DNA from: Rhizobium sp. BK418 | Lineage (GTDB): Bacteria; Pseudomonadota; Alphaproteobacteria; Rhizobiales; Rhizobiaceae | DNA: 64,000 bases | Reading direction: 5' to 3' | Assembly (NCBI RefSeq): GCF_004341105.1 | Contig: NZ_SLZK01000005.1 | Coordinates: 248,001-312,000 of the forward strand | The notes under the pieces: generated by a model | What the model saw: the letters and a program-made list of their open reading frames with translations, nothing else | The model's database searches: none | Told to the model about the DNA's origin: nothing | Position numbers and translations under genes: made by a program | Part shown: positions 34,065-42,753 of the stretch, piece after piece | How positions within the stretch are numbered: position 1 is the first letter of the stretch | How the letters are laid out: every line of letters starts with the position of its first letter

Positions 34065-35582
34065 ATGACGACGTGGAAATCGCCCGCGCTTCCCAGTGAT
34101 GTCTTTCGTTCGCCGCGCCGCTGGGCGCGCCGATTGCTGTTGCTTTCGGCCTGTGCCGTCGCGCTGAACGGCTGTGAGTCGCTGATCGAGCAGTCCTATC
34201 AGCCGACCGTCGGCCCGTCGTCCAACCCGCAGATCGTCGATGAGGTGCAGAAGAACGACCCGCGCGCCGCCATGGGCGCCCGCGAGCATCCGCGCATTGT
34301 CGCGAGCTATGGCGGCGAATACAAGGACGCCAAGACCGAGCGCCTCGTTGCCCGCATCGCCGGCGCGCTGACGGCGGTATCGGAAAATCCGAGCCAGTCC
34401 TATCGCATTACCATCCTAAACTCGCCCGCCATTAACGCCTTCGCGCTGCCCGGCGGCTATCTCTACGTTACGCGCGGCCTGCTGGCGCTCGCCAACGATG
34501 CTTCGGAAGTGGCAGCTGTTCTTTCGCACGAAATGGGGCACGTCACCGCAAACCACGGGATCGAGCGCCAGAAGCGCGAGGAAGCTGAAGTCATTGCGAG
34601 CCGCGTCGTCGCCGAAGTTCTGTCGAGCGATATTGCCGGCAAGCAGGCGCTTGCCCGCGGCAAGCTGCGCCTAGCCGCCTTCTCTCGTCAGCAGGAACTG
34701 CAGGCGGACGTCATCGGCGTGCGCATGCTCGGCGAAGCCGGCTACGATCCCTATGCCGCCGCCCGCTTCCTTGATTCCATGGCCGCCTACAGCCGCTTCA
34801 TGTCGTTCGATCCGGAAGCCGACCAGAGTCTGGATTTCCTGTCGAGCCATCCGAATTCCGCCCAGCGCATCGAGCTTGCCCGCAACCACGCCCGCGCTTT
34901 CGGCCAGGAAGGCTCGGTCGGAGACAAGGGCCGAGATTACTATCTCAACGGCATCGATGGTCTTCTTTATGGCGACAGCCCGGAAGAAGGTTATGTGCGC
35001 GGCCAGACCTTCCTGCATGGCGGCCTCGGCATTCGTTTCGATGTGCCGCCGGACTTCAGTATCGACAACAAGGTCGAAGCGGTCATGGCGACCGGCCCTA
35101 ACGATATCGCTATCCGCTTCGACGGCGTCGCCGACAATCAGAACCAGAGCCTGACGAATTATATCTCCAGCGGGTGGGTTACCGGACTCGATCCCGCAAG
35201 CATCCAGCCGATCAACGTCAATGGCATGGAAGCTGCGACTGCACGCGCCACGGCTGACCGTTGGGATTTTGATGTCACCGTCATCAGAAACAACAACCAG
35301 ATCTTCCGCTTTCTGACGGCAGTGCCGAAGGGCAGCCCATCGCTGGAGCCGACGGCAGACGTCCTGCGCGCGAGCTTCCGCCGTATGACGCCAGAGGAAG
35401 CCGCTTCGCTGAAGCCGCTGCGCGTTCGGGTGGTCACGGTCCGCCCCGGCGAGAATATCACCACGCTCGCCTCCCGCATGATGGGCACCGACCGAAAGCT
35501 CGATCTCTTCAAGCTCATCAACGCTCTGCCGACGGGTGCTGCCGTTTCTCCCGGCGACCGTGTGAAAATCATCTCCGAATAA
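34065..35582 (+). CDS. M48-family metalloprotease lipoprotein with a C-terminal LysM-like region
   Basis: From ATG 34065 the protein is 505 residues. RRWARRLLLLSACAVALNGC forms a lipoprotein signal with the lipobox Cys at about 37. The M48 zinc motif HEMGH is at about 155-159, followed by a downstream metal-ligand region LQADVIGVRMLGEAGY. The C-terminal 50 residues (VVTVRPGENITTLASRM...SPGDRVKIIS) look like a LysM or similar peptidoglycan-binding repeat. Relatives such as BepA and LoiP act in outer-membrane protein quality control. In-frame ATGs at 34038 and 34041 are alternative starts. It converges with rpoH2. Confidence 0.87.
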   Translation: MTTWKSPALPSDVFRSPRRWARRLLLLSACAVALNGCESLIEQSYQPTVGPSSNPQIVDEVQKNDPRAAMGAREHPRIVASYGGEYKDAKTERLVARIAGALTAVSENPSQSYRITILNSPAINAFALPGGYLYVTRGLLALANDASEVAAVLSHEMGHVTANHGIERQKREEAEVIASRVVAEVLSSDIAGKQALARGKLRLAAFSRQQELQADVIGVRMLGEAGYDPYAAARFLDSMAAYSRFMSFDPEADQSLDFLSSHPNSAQRIELARNHARAFGQEGSVGDKGRDYYLNGIDGLLYGDSPEEGYVRGQTFLHGGLGIRFDVPPDFSIDNKVEAVMATGPNDIAIRFDGVADNQNQSLTNYISSGWVTGLDPASIQPINVNGMEAATARATADRWDFDVTVIRNNNQIFRFLTAVPKGSPSLEPTADVLRASFRRMTPEEAASLKPLRVRVVTVRPGENITTLASRMMGTDRKLDLFKLINALPTGAAVSPGDRVKIISE

Positions 35583-35608
35583 AAGAAAGCCCGGCTTACA
35601 CCGGGCCA
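35581..35608 (-). terminator. Terminator shared by rpoH2 and the M48 protease gene
   Basis: GCCCGG (35590-35595) pairs with CCGGGC (35602-35607). On the minus strand TTTCTTTTA follows, the better T-run, so it mainly ends rpoH2. The stem starts 8 bp past the protease stop, and the T-run reaches back to that stop. Confidence 0.7.
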
Positions 35609-35636
35609 GTTTGTGCTGCTGGGGAGTAATCCCTGG

Positions 35637-36500
35637 TCAGGCATAGGCTGCCATATGCGGATCGGCACTGACGAGCGCGGTGCGAAGCTTTTCCATTGCC
35701 CGGCTTTCGATCTGGCGCACGCGCTCCTTGGAAATGCCGAGGTCGGCGCCGAGCTCTTCAAGTGTCGCTCCATCTTCGGCCAGCCGACGCGCGCTGATGA
35801 TCTTCATTTCGCGTTCATTGAGATGCTTGAGGGCAGATGCAAGCCATACACGGCGGCGTTCGCCATCGATCATGTTGGAGACCTGCTCATCCGGCAGCGG
35901 CTCATCGCTGACGAGGAAATCCATCTTTTCTGCGCTGTCGGCATCCCCTGAGACGGAAGGCGCCTGCAGCGATGCGTCGTTGCCGGAAAGGCGCGCATCC
36001 ATGGTCTGCACGTCGGCAAGGCTGACACCGAGGGCGGCTGCGATCTCCTGGTGAATGGATTGCAGCGTCAGCTGCGTGTCGCCCTTGGCGAGCTTGGCGC
36101 GCAGACGGCGCAGATTGAAGAACAATGCCTTCTGGGCCGAACTCGTGCCGCCGCGCACGATTGACCAATTGCGCAGGATATAGTCCTGGATCGAGGCGCG
36201 GATCCACCAGCTTGCATAGGTGGAAAAACGAACATCGCGCGCCGGTTCGAAGCGAGCTGCAGCTTCCAGAAGCCCGACATAACCTTCTTGCACGAGATCG
36301 CTCATCGGCAGGCCGAAATTTCGGAACTTGCCTGCCATGGAAATGACAAGCCGCATATGTGCCATAGCGATCTGGTTGCGGGCGCCGCGGTCTTCATGGT
36401 CCTTCCAGCGGATGGCCAGATTGTGCTCTTCTTCACGGGCGAGATAGGGAGCCGCCATTGCTATTTTGATCATGCGCCGATCTGCAGACATGTTCTTCAT
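35637..36500 (-). CDS. rpoH2: RNA polymerase sigma-32-type factor RpoH2
   Basis: This 287-residue sigma-70 family protein has region 2 (DLVQEGYVGLLEAAARFEPARDVRFSTYASWW, read in parts) and a region 4 helix-turn-helix (LEELGADLGISKERVRQIESRAMEKL). The RpoH box QKALFFNLRR (about 123-132) identifies a heat-shock-type sigma. Alphaproteobacteria often carry two, and the divergent N-terminus suggests RpoH2, which serves oxidative stress under ECF control. ATG 36500 has an ideal CAGGAGAG site; the longer frame to 36560 is not needed. Confidence 0.9.
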   Translation of the reverse strand: MKNMSADRRMIKIAMAAPYLAREEEHNLAIRWKDHEDRGARNQIAMAHMRLVISMAGKFRNFGLPMSDLVQEGYVGLLEAAARFEPARDVRFSTYASWWIRASIQDYILRNWSIVRGGTSSAQKALFFNLRRLRAKLAKGDTQLTLQSIHQEIAAALGVSLADVQTMDARLSGNDASLQAPSVSGDADSAEKMDFLVSDEPLPDEQVSNMIDGERRRVWLASALKHLNEREMKIISARRLAEDGATLEELGADLGISKERVRQIESRAMEKLRTALVSADPHMAAYA

Positions 36501-36598
36501 ATCGCTCTCCTGAATTAGCTCGTGCCTAAAATGAACAAGCAAACATCGTTTCCGAAACATCGCTGCGCCGGAGCAAACTGGGGTCCTGAATGCATAAA

Positions 36599-36630
36599 GG
36601 CCTCGCTCCTGGACTTTTCAGGAGGAGGCC
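36599..36630. other. Strong hairpin upstream of rpoH2
   Basis: GGCCTC-g-CTCCTG (36599-36611) pairs with CAGGAG-GAGGCC (36619-36630) around a 7-nt loop. It lies about 100 bp upstream of the rpoH2 start, in the 324-bp gap to the carD terminator. It could be an end of an upstream transcript, part of a leader, or a small RNA. No gene is seen in this gap. Confidence 0.5.
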
Positions 36631-36824
36631 CTATCTCTCATCGTATGCCGGTAAGGCGGCAGGAATGGATCTGTTTCTCTGCATTGCCGGAAAGGCAAAT
36701 TCTGGAAATCATGATCCGCTCCTCATCGAACGCTGACATCTTAGCGGAGTTCAAACCGAGCTTTATTGGCTCCGGTTAATTCCGCATTATTGCCTTAGAA
36801 CGTCGCAGCGGCAAAAAAGTTCCA

Positions 36825-36856
36825 ATAAAAAACCCGGCTCGAAAGCCGGGTTTTTT
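36825..36856 (-). terminator. Rho-independent terminator of carD
   Basis: AACCCGGCT and AGCCGGGTT form a perfect 9-bp stem with a 4-nt loop, flanked by A-run and T-run on either side, so it can work in both directions. It lies 22 bp past the carD stop. Confidence 0.9.
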
Positions 36857-36878
36857 AATTAGAGAAAACAATGCGTTA

Positions 36879-37451
36879 TTAAGCGGCTTCGTCCTGCGAG
36901 TCGTCTTCCTCGATCGCCTTGCCACGCTTCGGACCTTTGTTGAGATTGGTCTCGACGAGGCGGACAGCTTCAGTTTCGGACATCTTGTTGACGGCAGCGA
37001 TTTCGCGGGCCATACGGTCAAGCGCAGCTTCGTAAAGCTGACGCTCGGAATAGGACTGCTCCGGCTGGTTTTCAGCACGGTAGAGATCGCGAACGACCTC
37101 TGCGATGGAAATCAGGTCGCCGGAATTGATCTTGGCATCATATTCCTGGGCACGGCGGGACCACATAGTGCGCTTCACGCGAGCCTTGCCCTGCACGACT
37201 TTGAGAGCGCGCTCGACAAAGTCGGTCTCGGAAAGCTTGCGCATGCCGATGCTCATGGCCTTTGCGACCGGAACCTTCAAACGCATCTTGTCCTTTTCGA
37301 AATCGATAACGAAAAGTTCAAGCTTCATGCCGGCGACTTCTTGCTCTTCGATAGCGGTGATGGTACCGACGCCGTGAGCGGGGTACACGATCGATTCACC
37401 AGTCTTGAAGCCGTGACGTGCGGTAGAAGGTTTTTTCTGCTGGGTCGTCAT
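36879..37451 (-). CDS. carD: CarD-family transcription regulator
   Basis: The 190-residue protein has the N-terminal CarD/TRCF RNA-polymerase-interacting domain (GESIVYPAHGVGTI...DFEKDKMRLKVPVAKA) and a helical C-terminal DNA-binding half (RRAQEYDAKINSGDL, AEVVRDLYR). CarD binds the polymerase beta subunit and stabilises open complexes, notably at rRNA promoters. ATG 37451 fits the GGGAG site 12 nt upstream; a TTG at 37460 is also in frame. The tail is acidic and Lys-rich. Confidence 0.93.
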   Translation of the reverse strand: MTTQQKKPSTARHGFKTGESIVYPAHGVGTITAIEEQEVAGMKLELFVIDFEKDKMRLKVPVAKAMSIGMRKLSETDFVERALKVVQGKARVKRTMWSRRAQEYDAKINSGDLISIAEVVRDLYRAENQPEQSYSERQLYEAALDRMAREIAAVNKMSETEAVRLVETNLNKGPKRGKAIEEDDSQDEAA

Positions 37452-37848
37452 TCTAATCAAAAACTCCCTGTTACGCTCCCGGCAATGGCCGGAGCCGGGT
37501 CAGTCAGGCCCGGATGAGACGGTTAGATCCGTCGGGTGACTTCACTCTGGTTCCACCAGACAGAAGCAAAAGATATCCTCGCGCGCGATCTTGGGATCCG
37601 ACAGCTCAAGTTATTGATATGTCACGGAAACCGCGTGCGGATTTGTTTTTACTTTCGTGATGGTTTTGGGCATGCGTCATGCCACAAATGGAACAGTGTG
37701 TGAAAGCTATCACAAAAATATGAGGAAATCAATAATTTGCTTAACGTGAGTCATGTGGGCAACACATAGCGCCCATGTAACTCACGCGTATTTGAAACGT
37801 TTAAGCTGCCGCTGAACCCGGCTTCATGGGCAGCAGCGAGCTACAATA
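37452..37848. promoter_or_regulatory. carD leader and fdxA 3' region with an inverted repeat
   Basis: This 397-bp gap is AT-rich in its middle (37610-37760). CGTGAGT (37745-37751) pairs with ACTCACG (37780-37786), with further pairing of ATG and GGGC inside, and this imperfect hairpin lies 62 bp past the fdxA stop. No gene was found; the carD promoter must lie here but could not be fixed. Confidence 0.4.
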
Positions 37849-38187
37849 TCAGTCGCCGCTACCGGGCTTTTCGGAGAAGTATTTCTCGAATTTTTCTGTC
37901 TGGCCATCCATCTCTTTGGCTTCGGCCATGGGCTCTTTCTTGACAGTGATATTCGGCCAGATGCTTGCATATTCGGCGTTGATCTTCAGCCACTTGTCGA
38001 GGCCTGGCTCGGTGTCGGGCTTGATCGCCTCGGCGGGACATTCCGGCTCGCAGACGCCGCAATCGATGCACTCGTCCGGGTGTATGACGAGGAAGTTCTC
38101 GCCTTCATAGAAACAGTCGACGGGGCAAACTTCGACACAATCGGTATATTTGCAGCGGATGCAATTGTCGGTCACGACATAGGTCAT
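37849..38187 (-). CDS. fdxA: Seven-iron ferredoxin FdxA
   Basis: The 112-residue ferredoxin has nine N-terminal-half cysteines (9, 12, 17, 21, 25, 40, 43, 46, 50) in the Azotobacter FdI pattern, giving one [3Fe-4S] and one [4Fe-4S] cluster. The longer C-terminal tail (WLKINAEYASIWPNITVKKEP) is typical of this class. ATG 38187 (TYVVTDNC follows) has GGAG 9 nt before it. It is the usual alphaproteobacterial neighbour of carD and the S4-domain gene. Confidence 0.95.
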   Translation of the reverse strand: MTYVVTDNCIRCKYTDCVEVCPVDCFYEGENFLVIHPDECIDCGVCEPECPAEAIKPDTEPGLDKWLKINAEYASIWPNITVKKEPMAEAKEMDGQTEKFEKYFSEKPGSGD

Positions 38188-38382
38188 GAAGAACTCCAGG
38201 ATTTCCATGCGGGCGGGGCCGGGCAACCTGGAACGTCGCGCCTGTCCCCATAGCCGGAGATGATGCGTGGGCAAGCTTGGGAGGCAAGCACGCTACCCGG
38301 CAGGTTGTGTGTGACGTATCGGCTTTGTAGCAGGATTTCAAGGACAAACGATCTTAGAAAGGCTGAAGGCAGGAAGAGTTTT

Positions 38383-38787
38383 CTAATCCTCGTCCGACAT
38401 CAACTTGTCGATTGCGCGTCGTTCCTTCTTCGTCGGTCTGCCGGAGCCGGTAGCCCGGATTGCCTGCTCGTAAGGGGTGAGGCGTTTTGCCTCATCCGGA
38501 GACGGTGACAGGTCCTCATAGAGAAGCCGCGCTTCCTCGTATGGACCACGCCGGTCGCCTGGCAGCCGGACGACGACGATGACGTCCCGCCGCTCCAACG
38601 TCAGTTCCACGCGATCGCCGATCTTCACCGTCTGGCTCGGCTGTAAACAACGCGCACCATTGATGCTGACATGGCCGGATTGGATATGGCTCTGCGCTAA
38701 TGAGCGGGATTTCACCAGTCGTGTAAAGAACAGCCATTTGTCGATGCGCTGGCGCGAACCGCTTCCTGGCTGTATCTCCCCACCCAT
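38383..38787 (-). CDS. S4-domain RNA-binding protein (Hsp15-like)
   Basis: The 134-residue basic protein has an S4 domain at about 12-75: RQRIDKWLFFTRLVKSRSLAQ and GHVSINGARCLQPSQTVKIGDRVEL (in parts). It resembles Hsp15 (HslR), which rescues stalled 50S subunits with attached peptidyl-tRNA. A charged tail (RPTKKERRAIDKLM) follows. ATG 38787 lies 2 bp after the helicase stop, so the two genes are translated from one message. Confidence 0.88.
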   Translation of the reverse strand: MGGEIQPGSGSRQRIDKWLFFTRLVKSRSLAQSHIQSGHVSINGARCLQPSQTVKIGDRVELTLERRDVIVVVRLPGDRRGPYEEARLLYEDLSPSPDEAKRLTPYEQAIRATGSGRPTKKERRAIDKLMSDED

Positions 38788-38789
38788 GA

Positions 38790-41700
38790 TTACTTCTTCA
38801 TCTGCTCCTTGAGCGCTGCGAGCTTGGCGAAGGGCGAATCCGGATCGATCGGCTTCTCCTTGCGTGGCGGCTTGGCCTCGAAGCGCAGCGGCTGCGAATT
38901 GCCGCGGTTGTTATTGTTGCGATCACCGCGATCCTTGCGTTCACCGCGATCCTGGCGGTCGCCGCGCTGTTCGTTGCGGTCGTTGCGTGCGTGCTGCGGC
39001 CTGCCTCCGTCACGATTGCCGCCTTCGCGGTTACCATCGCGGTTGCGGTTGTTATGGCGGTTGCCATCACGAGCCTCGCCGCCTTCACCACCGCCAGGAC
39101 GGCGATTGCGGTCGCCACGCTCCTGACCTTGGCCATGACGCTCGCCCTGACCCTGACCACCACGGCGGTCGCCATGACCTCGCACTTGGCGCTGATTCTC
39201 GTTCCGGCCACCAAGACGCCAGAGGAGAACAGGCTTCGGTTCTGCAGCCTCAGCCTCGCCGGCCTCGGTCGAGCCTTCGGCGGCGACGGGCGTTTCCACT
39301 GCCGCAGTCGCGGCCTCAGCGGCAGGCGTCTCTTCAGAAGCGCCATCTGCATCGTCATGGTCGGCCTTTTCGGCGGCTTCCTCTGCCGGAGCTTCGGCCG
39401 TTGCCGCAGGGGCCGATGCCGCATCCTGTGTCGCGAGGAATGCTGCGGCCTCGTCGGCCTTCACCGGGTCAGCGCGATAGCCGAGACCTTTAAGAATCTC
39501 CTCCATGTCTTCCAGGGTCGCGCCGAGAATGGACAGCATCGCCGTCGTCGTCGTGAAGCGGCGACCGTCGTAAGCGCCTTCCGGACGGCTGGCCTGACCC
39601 GGCTTCCACTGCAAGAGCGGACGGATGAGGTCGGCCAGACGCTCGAGAATGTCGATGCGCACCGCACGCTTGCCGAGGAACCGGAAGCCGGCGAGCTTGT
39701 AGAACATGCGCTCGAAGCTCGGATCGGTAACGACGGAGGTACGGCCCGCGGCCAGCACCGGAATGAGATCACCATACCCCGGTTTGTCGAGCCCATCGTT
39801 CTTCAGCGCCCAAAGCAATGTGATGAGCTCCGCCGGCGCCGGCTTCAGAAGCGCGGGTACAAAAATGTGGTAGGCGCCGAAGCGGATGCCATAGCGGCGC
39901 ATGGAGGCGCGCGCATCCTGATCGAGCGACTTCACTTCTTCCGTCACGTCGCGGCGGAAGAGCACGCCGAGATTTTCGACGAGCTGGAAGGCGAGCCCCT
40001 TGGCAAGACCCTGCAGGTCTTCAGCGCGCGACAGATCGTCGAGCGGCTTCAGTACCGTGCTGATATGATGATTGACGAAACGCTCGATACGAGCGGCGAC
40101 GTGATCGCGCGCATTGCCCGTGAGCTGTTCGTCAGCCAACAGAATGACGCGCGGACGCATCACATGATCGCTGCCGGAAAGACGACCGACGGGGTCGCCG
40201 AGCCAACGTACCAGTCCATCCGAGCCGATCGCCAGATCGGCATTGCCTGCCGCATGCAGGCGTGCAGCACGAGCTTCGAATTCGAGCGCGAGCGCCTTCT
40301 GCGACGCAGCCTGAACCGCCTTGGCATCCGGTCCGTCCGTTCCACCAACAGGTGTAAAACGGAACCCGGTCAACTGCCCCACATGATGTCCTTCAACAAA
40401 GACATCGCCATTCACACTGATTTCAGCTTCCAGCATCGCATTCTCTCTCAGGCGCTTCATGAGCACAGATGTCCTGCGATCAACAAAGCGTTTCGTCAAC
40501 CTTTCATGTAACGCATCGGACAATCGATCTTCGATTTCCCGCGTCTTTTCCTGCCAGTGTGTCGGATCGGCAAGCCAGCCGGGCCGATTCGATACATAGG
40601 TCCAGGTTCTTATCTGCGCGATTCGCGCCGAAAGCGTGTCAATTTCTCCATCTGTCCGATCCGAGCGGTGAACTTGCTCCGCGAGAAACTGCTCGTTTAC
40701 CGTGCCATAGCGCACCAGATCGGAAAAGAGGGTAGAGATAAGATCGGCATGTTGCGCAGGCGTTATGCGCCGATAATCCGGTAGAGCGCAAGCCTCCCAG
40801 AGCTTTTCGACGCGCGCCGGCGTGTCTGCGAGATCAACGATTTCTGGATATCGCGACAGATGATCGAGTGCCTGCTGGTCGACCGCAGGCAGCGCCCGCG
40901 TCAGACCCGGCACGCGCGGACCAGTCTCGAGGCTTGCTCGCAAAGATTGTATCGAGGAAAAATCGAGATCCTTGGTCCGCCACTGCAGAACCTTGATATT
41001 ATCAAATTCGTGGCCCTCAATGCGCTGCACCAGCTCCTCGTCGAACGGCGATACCTGCCCAGTCACACCGAAGGTTCCGTCGCGCACGTGGCGTCCGGCA
41101 CGCCCAGCGATCTGGCCAAGTTCGCCCGGATTGAGATTTCGGAACTGGTAACCGTCGAACTTTCGGTCCTGCGCGAAGGCCACATGATCGACATCGAGGT
41201 TAAGCCCCATGCCGATCGCATCGGTGGCTACGAGATACTCGACATCGCCAGCCTGATAGAGCGCCACTTGCGCATTGCGGGTCCGCGGGCTGAGCGCACC
41301 GAGCACGACAGCAGCCCCGCCGCGCTGGCGCCGGATCAGCTCTGCGATCGCATAAACCTCGTCTGCCGAAAAGGCGACGATCGCCGAGCGCTGCGGTAGT
41401 CGGGTGATCTTCTTCTGTCCGGCATAAAGAAGGTGGGAAAGCCGAGGCCGCTCCGTGACCGTTAGTCCCGGCAGAAGTTGCTGGAGGATCGGCCGCATCG
41501 TGGCGGCGCCAAGCAGGAGCGTCTCATCGCGGCCGCGAAGATGCAGGATACGGTCGGTAAAGATATGGCCGCGCTCGAGGTCCCCCGCGAGCTGCACTTC
41601 ATCGATAGCGACGAAAGCGGCTTTGGTTTCCCGCGGCATCGCCTCTACCGTGCAGACGGAGAAGCGCGCATTCGGCGGCGAGATCTTTTCTTCGCCTGTC

Positions 41701-41906
41701 ACCAGCGCCACATTCTGGGCGCCCACCTTTTCAACTACGCGCGTATAGACCTCACGCGCCAGCAGGCGAAGCGGCAGGCCGATGACGCCCGTACCGTGCG
41801 CTACCATGCGCTCGATCGCGTAATGGGTCTTGCCGGTATTGGTCGGCCCGAGCACCGCGGTCACGCCGCGCCCGCTCAATATCATCGGCTGCGAAGTCAG
41901 GGTCAT
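38790..41906 (-). CDS. Suv3-like ATP-dependent RNA helicase with an Arg/Gly/Asn-rich tail
   Basis: This roughly 1038-residue protein has the superfamily 2 helicase core of Suv3 type: LGPTNTGKTHYAIERM (Walker A, near residue 18), IDEVQLAGD (box II as DEVQ), GLNLDVDHVAFAQDRKFDG and QIAGRAGRH (motif VI). The middle matches the Suv3 C-terminal region. The last 140 residues are low complexity, rich in Arg, Asn, Gly and Asp (GGQGQGERHGQGQERGDRNRR and similar), preceded by an Ala/Glu-rich linker. Such tails bind RNA and may phase-separate. ATG 41906 is used; a GTG at 41972 is in frame. Suv3 relatives act in RNA decay. Confidence 0.9.
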   Translation of the reverse strand: MTLTSQPMILSGRGVTAVLGPTNTGKTHYAIERMVAHGTGVIGLPLRLLAREVYTRVVEKVGAQNVALVTGEEKISPPNARFSVCTVEAMPRETKAAFVAIDEVQLAGDLERGHIFTDRILHLRGRDETLLLGAATMRPILQQLLPGLTVTERPRLSHLLYAGQKKITRLPQRSAIVAFSADEVYAIAELIRRQRGGAAVVLGALSPRTRNAQVALYQAGDVEYLVATDAIGMGLNLDVDHVAFAQDRKFDGYQFRNLNPGELGQIAGRAGRHVRDGTFGVTGQVSPFDEELVQRIEGHEFDNIKVLQWRTKDLDFSSIQSLRASLETGPRVPGLTRALPAVDQQALDHLSRYPEIVDLADTPARVEKLWEACALPDYRRITPAQHADLISTLFSDLVRYGTVNEQFLAEQVHRSDRTDGEIDTLSARIAQIRTWTYVSNRPGWLADPTHWQEKTREIEDRLSDALHERLTKRFVDRRTSVLMKRLRENAMLEAEISVNGDVFVEGHHVGQLTGFRFTPVGGTDGPDAKAVQAASQKALALEFEARAARLHAAGNADLAIGSDGLVRWLGDPVGRLSGSDHVMRPRVILLADEQLTGNARDHVAARIERFVNHHISTVLKPLDDLSRAEDLQGLAKGLAFQLVENLGVLFRRDVTEEVKSLDQDARASMRRYGIRFGAYHIFVPALLKPAPAELITLLWALKNDGLDKPGYGDLIPVLAAGRTSVVTDPSFERMFYKLAGFRFLGKRAVRIDILERLADLIRPLLQWKPGQASRPEGAYDGRRFTTTTAMLSILGATLEDMEEILKGLGYRADPVKADEAAAFLATQDAASAPAATAEAPAEEAAEKADHDDADGASEETPAAEAATAAVETPVAAEGSTEAGEAEAAEPKPVLLWRLGGRNENQRQVRGHGDRRGGQGQGERHGQGQERGDRNRRPGGGEGGEARDGNRHNNRNRDGNREGGNRDGGRPQHARNDRNEQRGDRQDRGERKDRGDRNNNNRGNSQPLRFEAKPPRKEKPIDPDSPFAKLAALKEQMKK

Positions 41907-42080
41907 AGTCCATGCAAGTGAGGCGGCGGCGCCCCGGGTCAAGTCGGCTCCTGCGGGTGAAGCACAGAACACATGGACAGCCGAAGCTTCAAACGCAAGG
42001 GCAGAATTGAAATTGAGCTCGGATTGAGCATCGAAGTCACAGTCTGCTAAGTCCCTGATTTAAGATTCGGAACAGTCTGA

Positions 42081-42134
42081 GAACGAATCGGAGACGAATC
42101 GCTGACTCAGGCAGATTCAGCTTTCGTTCACGGC
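42081..42134. repeat. Repeat copy 1 (GAACGAATC...CGTTCACGGC)
   Basis: It starts GAACGAATCGGAGACGAATC, continues GCTGA, and ends with CGTTCACGGC at 42125-42134. It shares these blocks in the same order and spacing with copy 2, 202 bp away. Confidence 0.65.
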
Positions 42135-42270
42135 TAAGTATTGATTTTGAATCGTTTTTTTACACTATATGCTGAATCGGAAGATCCACCGGCAAGCAGA
42201 TTCCTTCAACCGCGATCACGGCATCTCGCTGAACTGTAAGACAGCAAGATCCGACTCAAAATTAACCCTT

Positions 42271-42336
42271 CGATCAAAGCCGGAACGAATCAGAGACGAA
42301 TCGCTGATATCAAAACATTCCCTTTTCGTTCACGGC
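42271..42336. repeat. Repeat copy 2
   Basis: CGATCAAAGCCG precedes GAACGAATCAGAGACGAATC and GCTGA, and CGTTCACGGC closes the unit at 42327-42336. The first 21 bases are identical to copy 3, and the later blocks match copy 1. Confidence 0.65.
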
Positions 42337-42478
42337 GAGATCTTGTGCGCCCTTTGCTGTCGCCACCAAGATGCAGTTCTACCGACTCGACGGAGCCGAC
42401 CTAAAGCACCAAATGCGTTAATCTTTTACATGCCGAATTTACGATGCCTTAGCCCCGGACCGGTCCCAAACCGGTGGA

Positions 42479-42541
42479 CGATCAAAGCCGGAACGAATCG
42501 CTGACGAATCGGAGACATCACTGTTTTCCCGCTTTGTTCAC
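42479..42541. repeat. Repeat copy 3
   Basis: CGATCAAAGCCG precedes GAACGAATC, as in copy 2. The two inner words are then swapped (GCTGACGAATCGGAGAC instead of GGAGAC...GCTGA), and the closing block is weaker (TTGTTCACC). Confidence 0.6.
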
Positions 42542-42688
42542 CACAACCCATTGTATTCAAATAGGTTTTTAACCATAGAAACAAAAGACGGCAGAATTCT
42601 TCGCCGACTTGGCTTTTGGCGAACCGGCTAAACTCATCTCTGGAGAAACGACTGATAACGTCGCCGTGATTTTCCGCGAGATTAGCCG

Positions 42689-42713
42689 GGAACAAAAATC
42701 GACGATGCGTGTT
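42689..42713 (+). promoter_or_regulatory. EcfG (general stress sigma) type promoter
   Basis: GGAAC (42689-42693) and GTT (42711-42713) are spaced by 17 bp, matching the GGAAC-N16/17-GTT consensus of EcfG/RpoE2 promoters in alphaproteobacteria. It lies 40 bp upstream of the DUF3309 start. Confidence 0.6.
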
Positions 42714-42753
42714 TCTAGTCCAGTTGAAATGAGGATGAGGCAGGACAAACACC

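Larger units (their letters stand above)
41907..42688. other. Gene-free region holding three related repeats
   Basis: About 780 bp, AT-richer than its surroundings, without a credible gene. It contains three copies of a GAACGAATC-based repeat spaced about 205 bp (listed separately). It may also hold the helicase promoter. Several short T-runs (for example near 42158) are present. Confidence 0.5.

Noticed and set aside
38991..40511. A long plus-strand frame opposite the helicase tail
   Set aside because: The repetitive Arg/Gly codons of the tail keep all frames open; the translation is hydrophobic low complexity without a start context.
42081..42541. A possible CRISPR array
   Set aside because: There are only three copies, spaced about 205 bp, with word order swapped in one copy and no Cas genes, which does not fit CRISPR spacing or uniform repeats.
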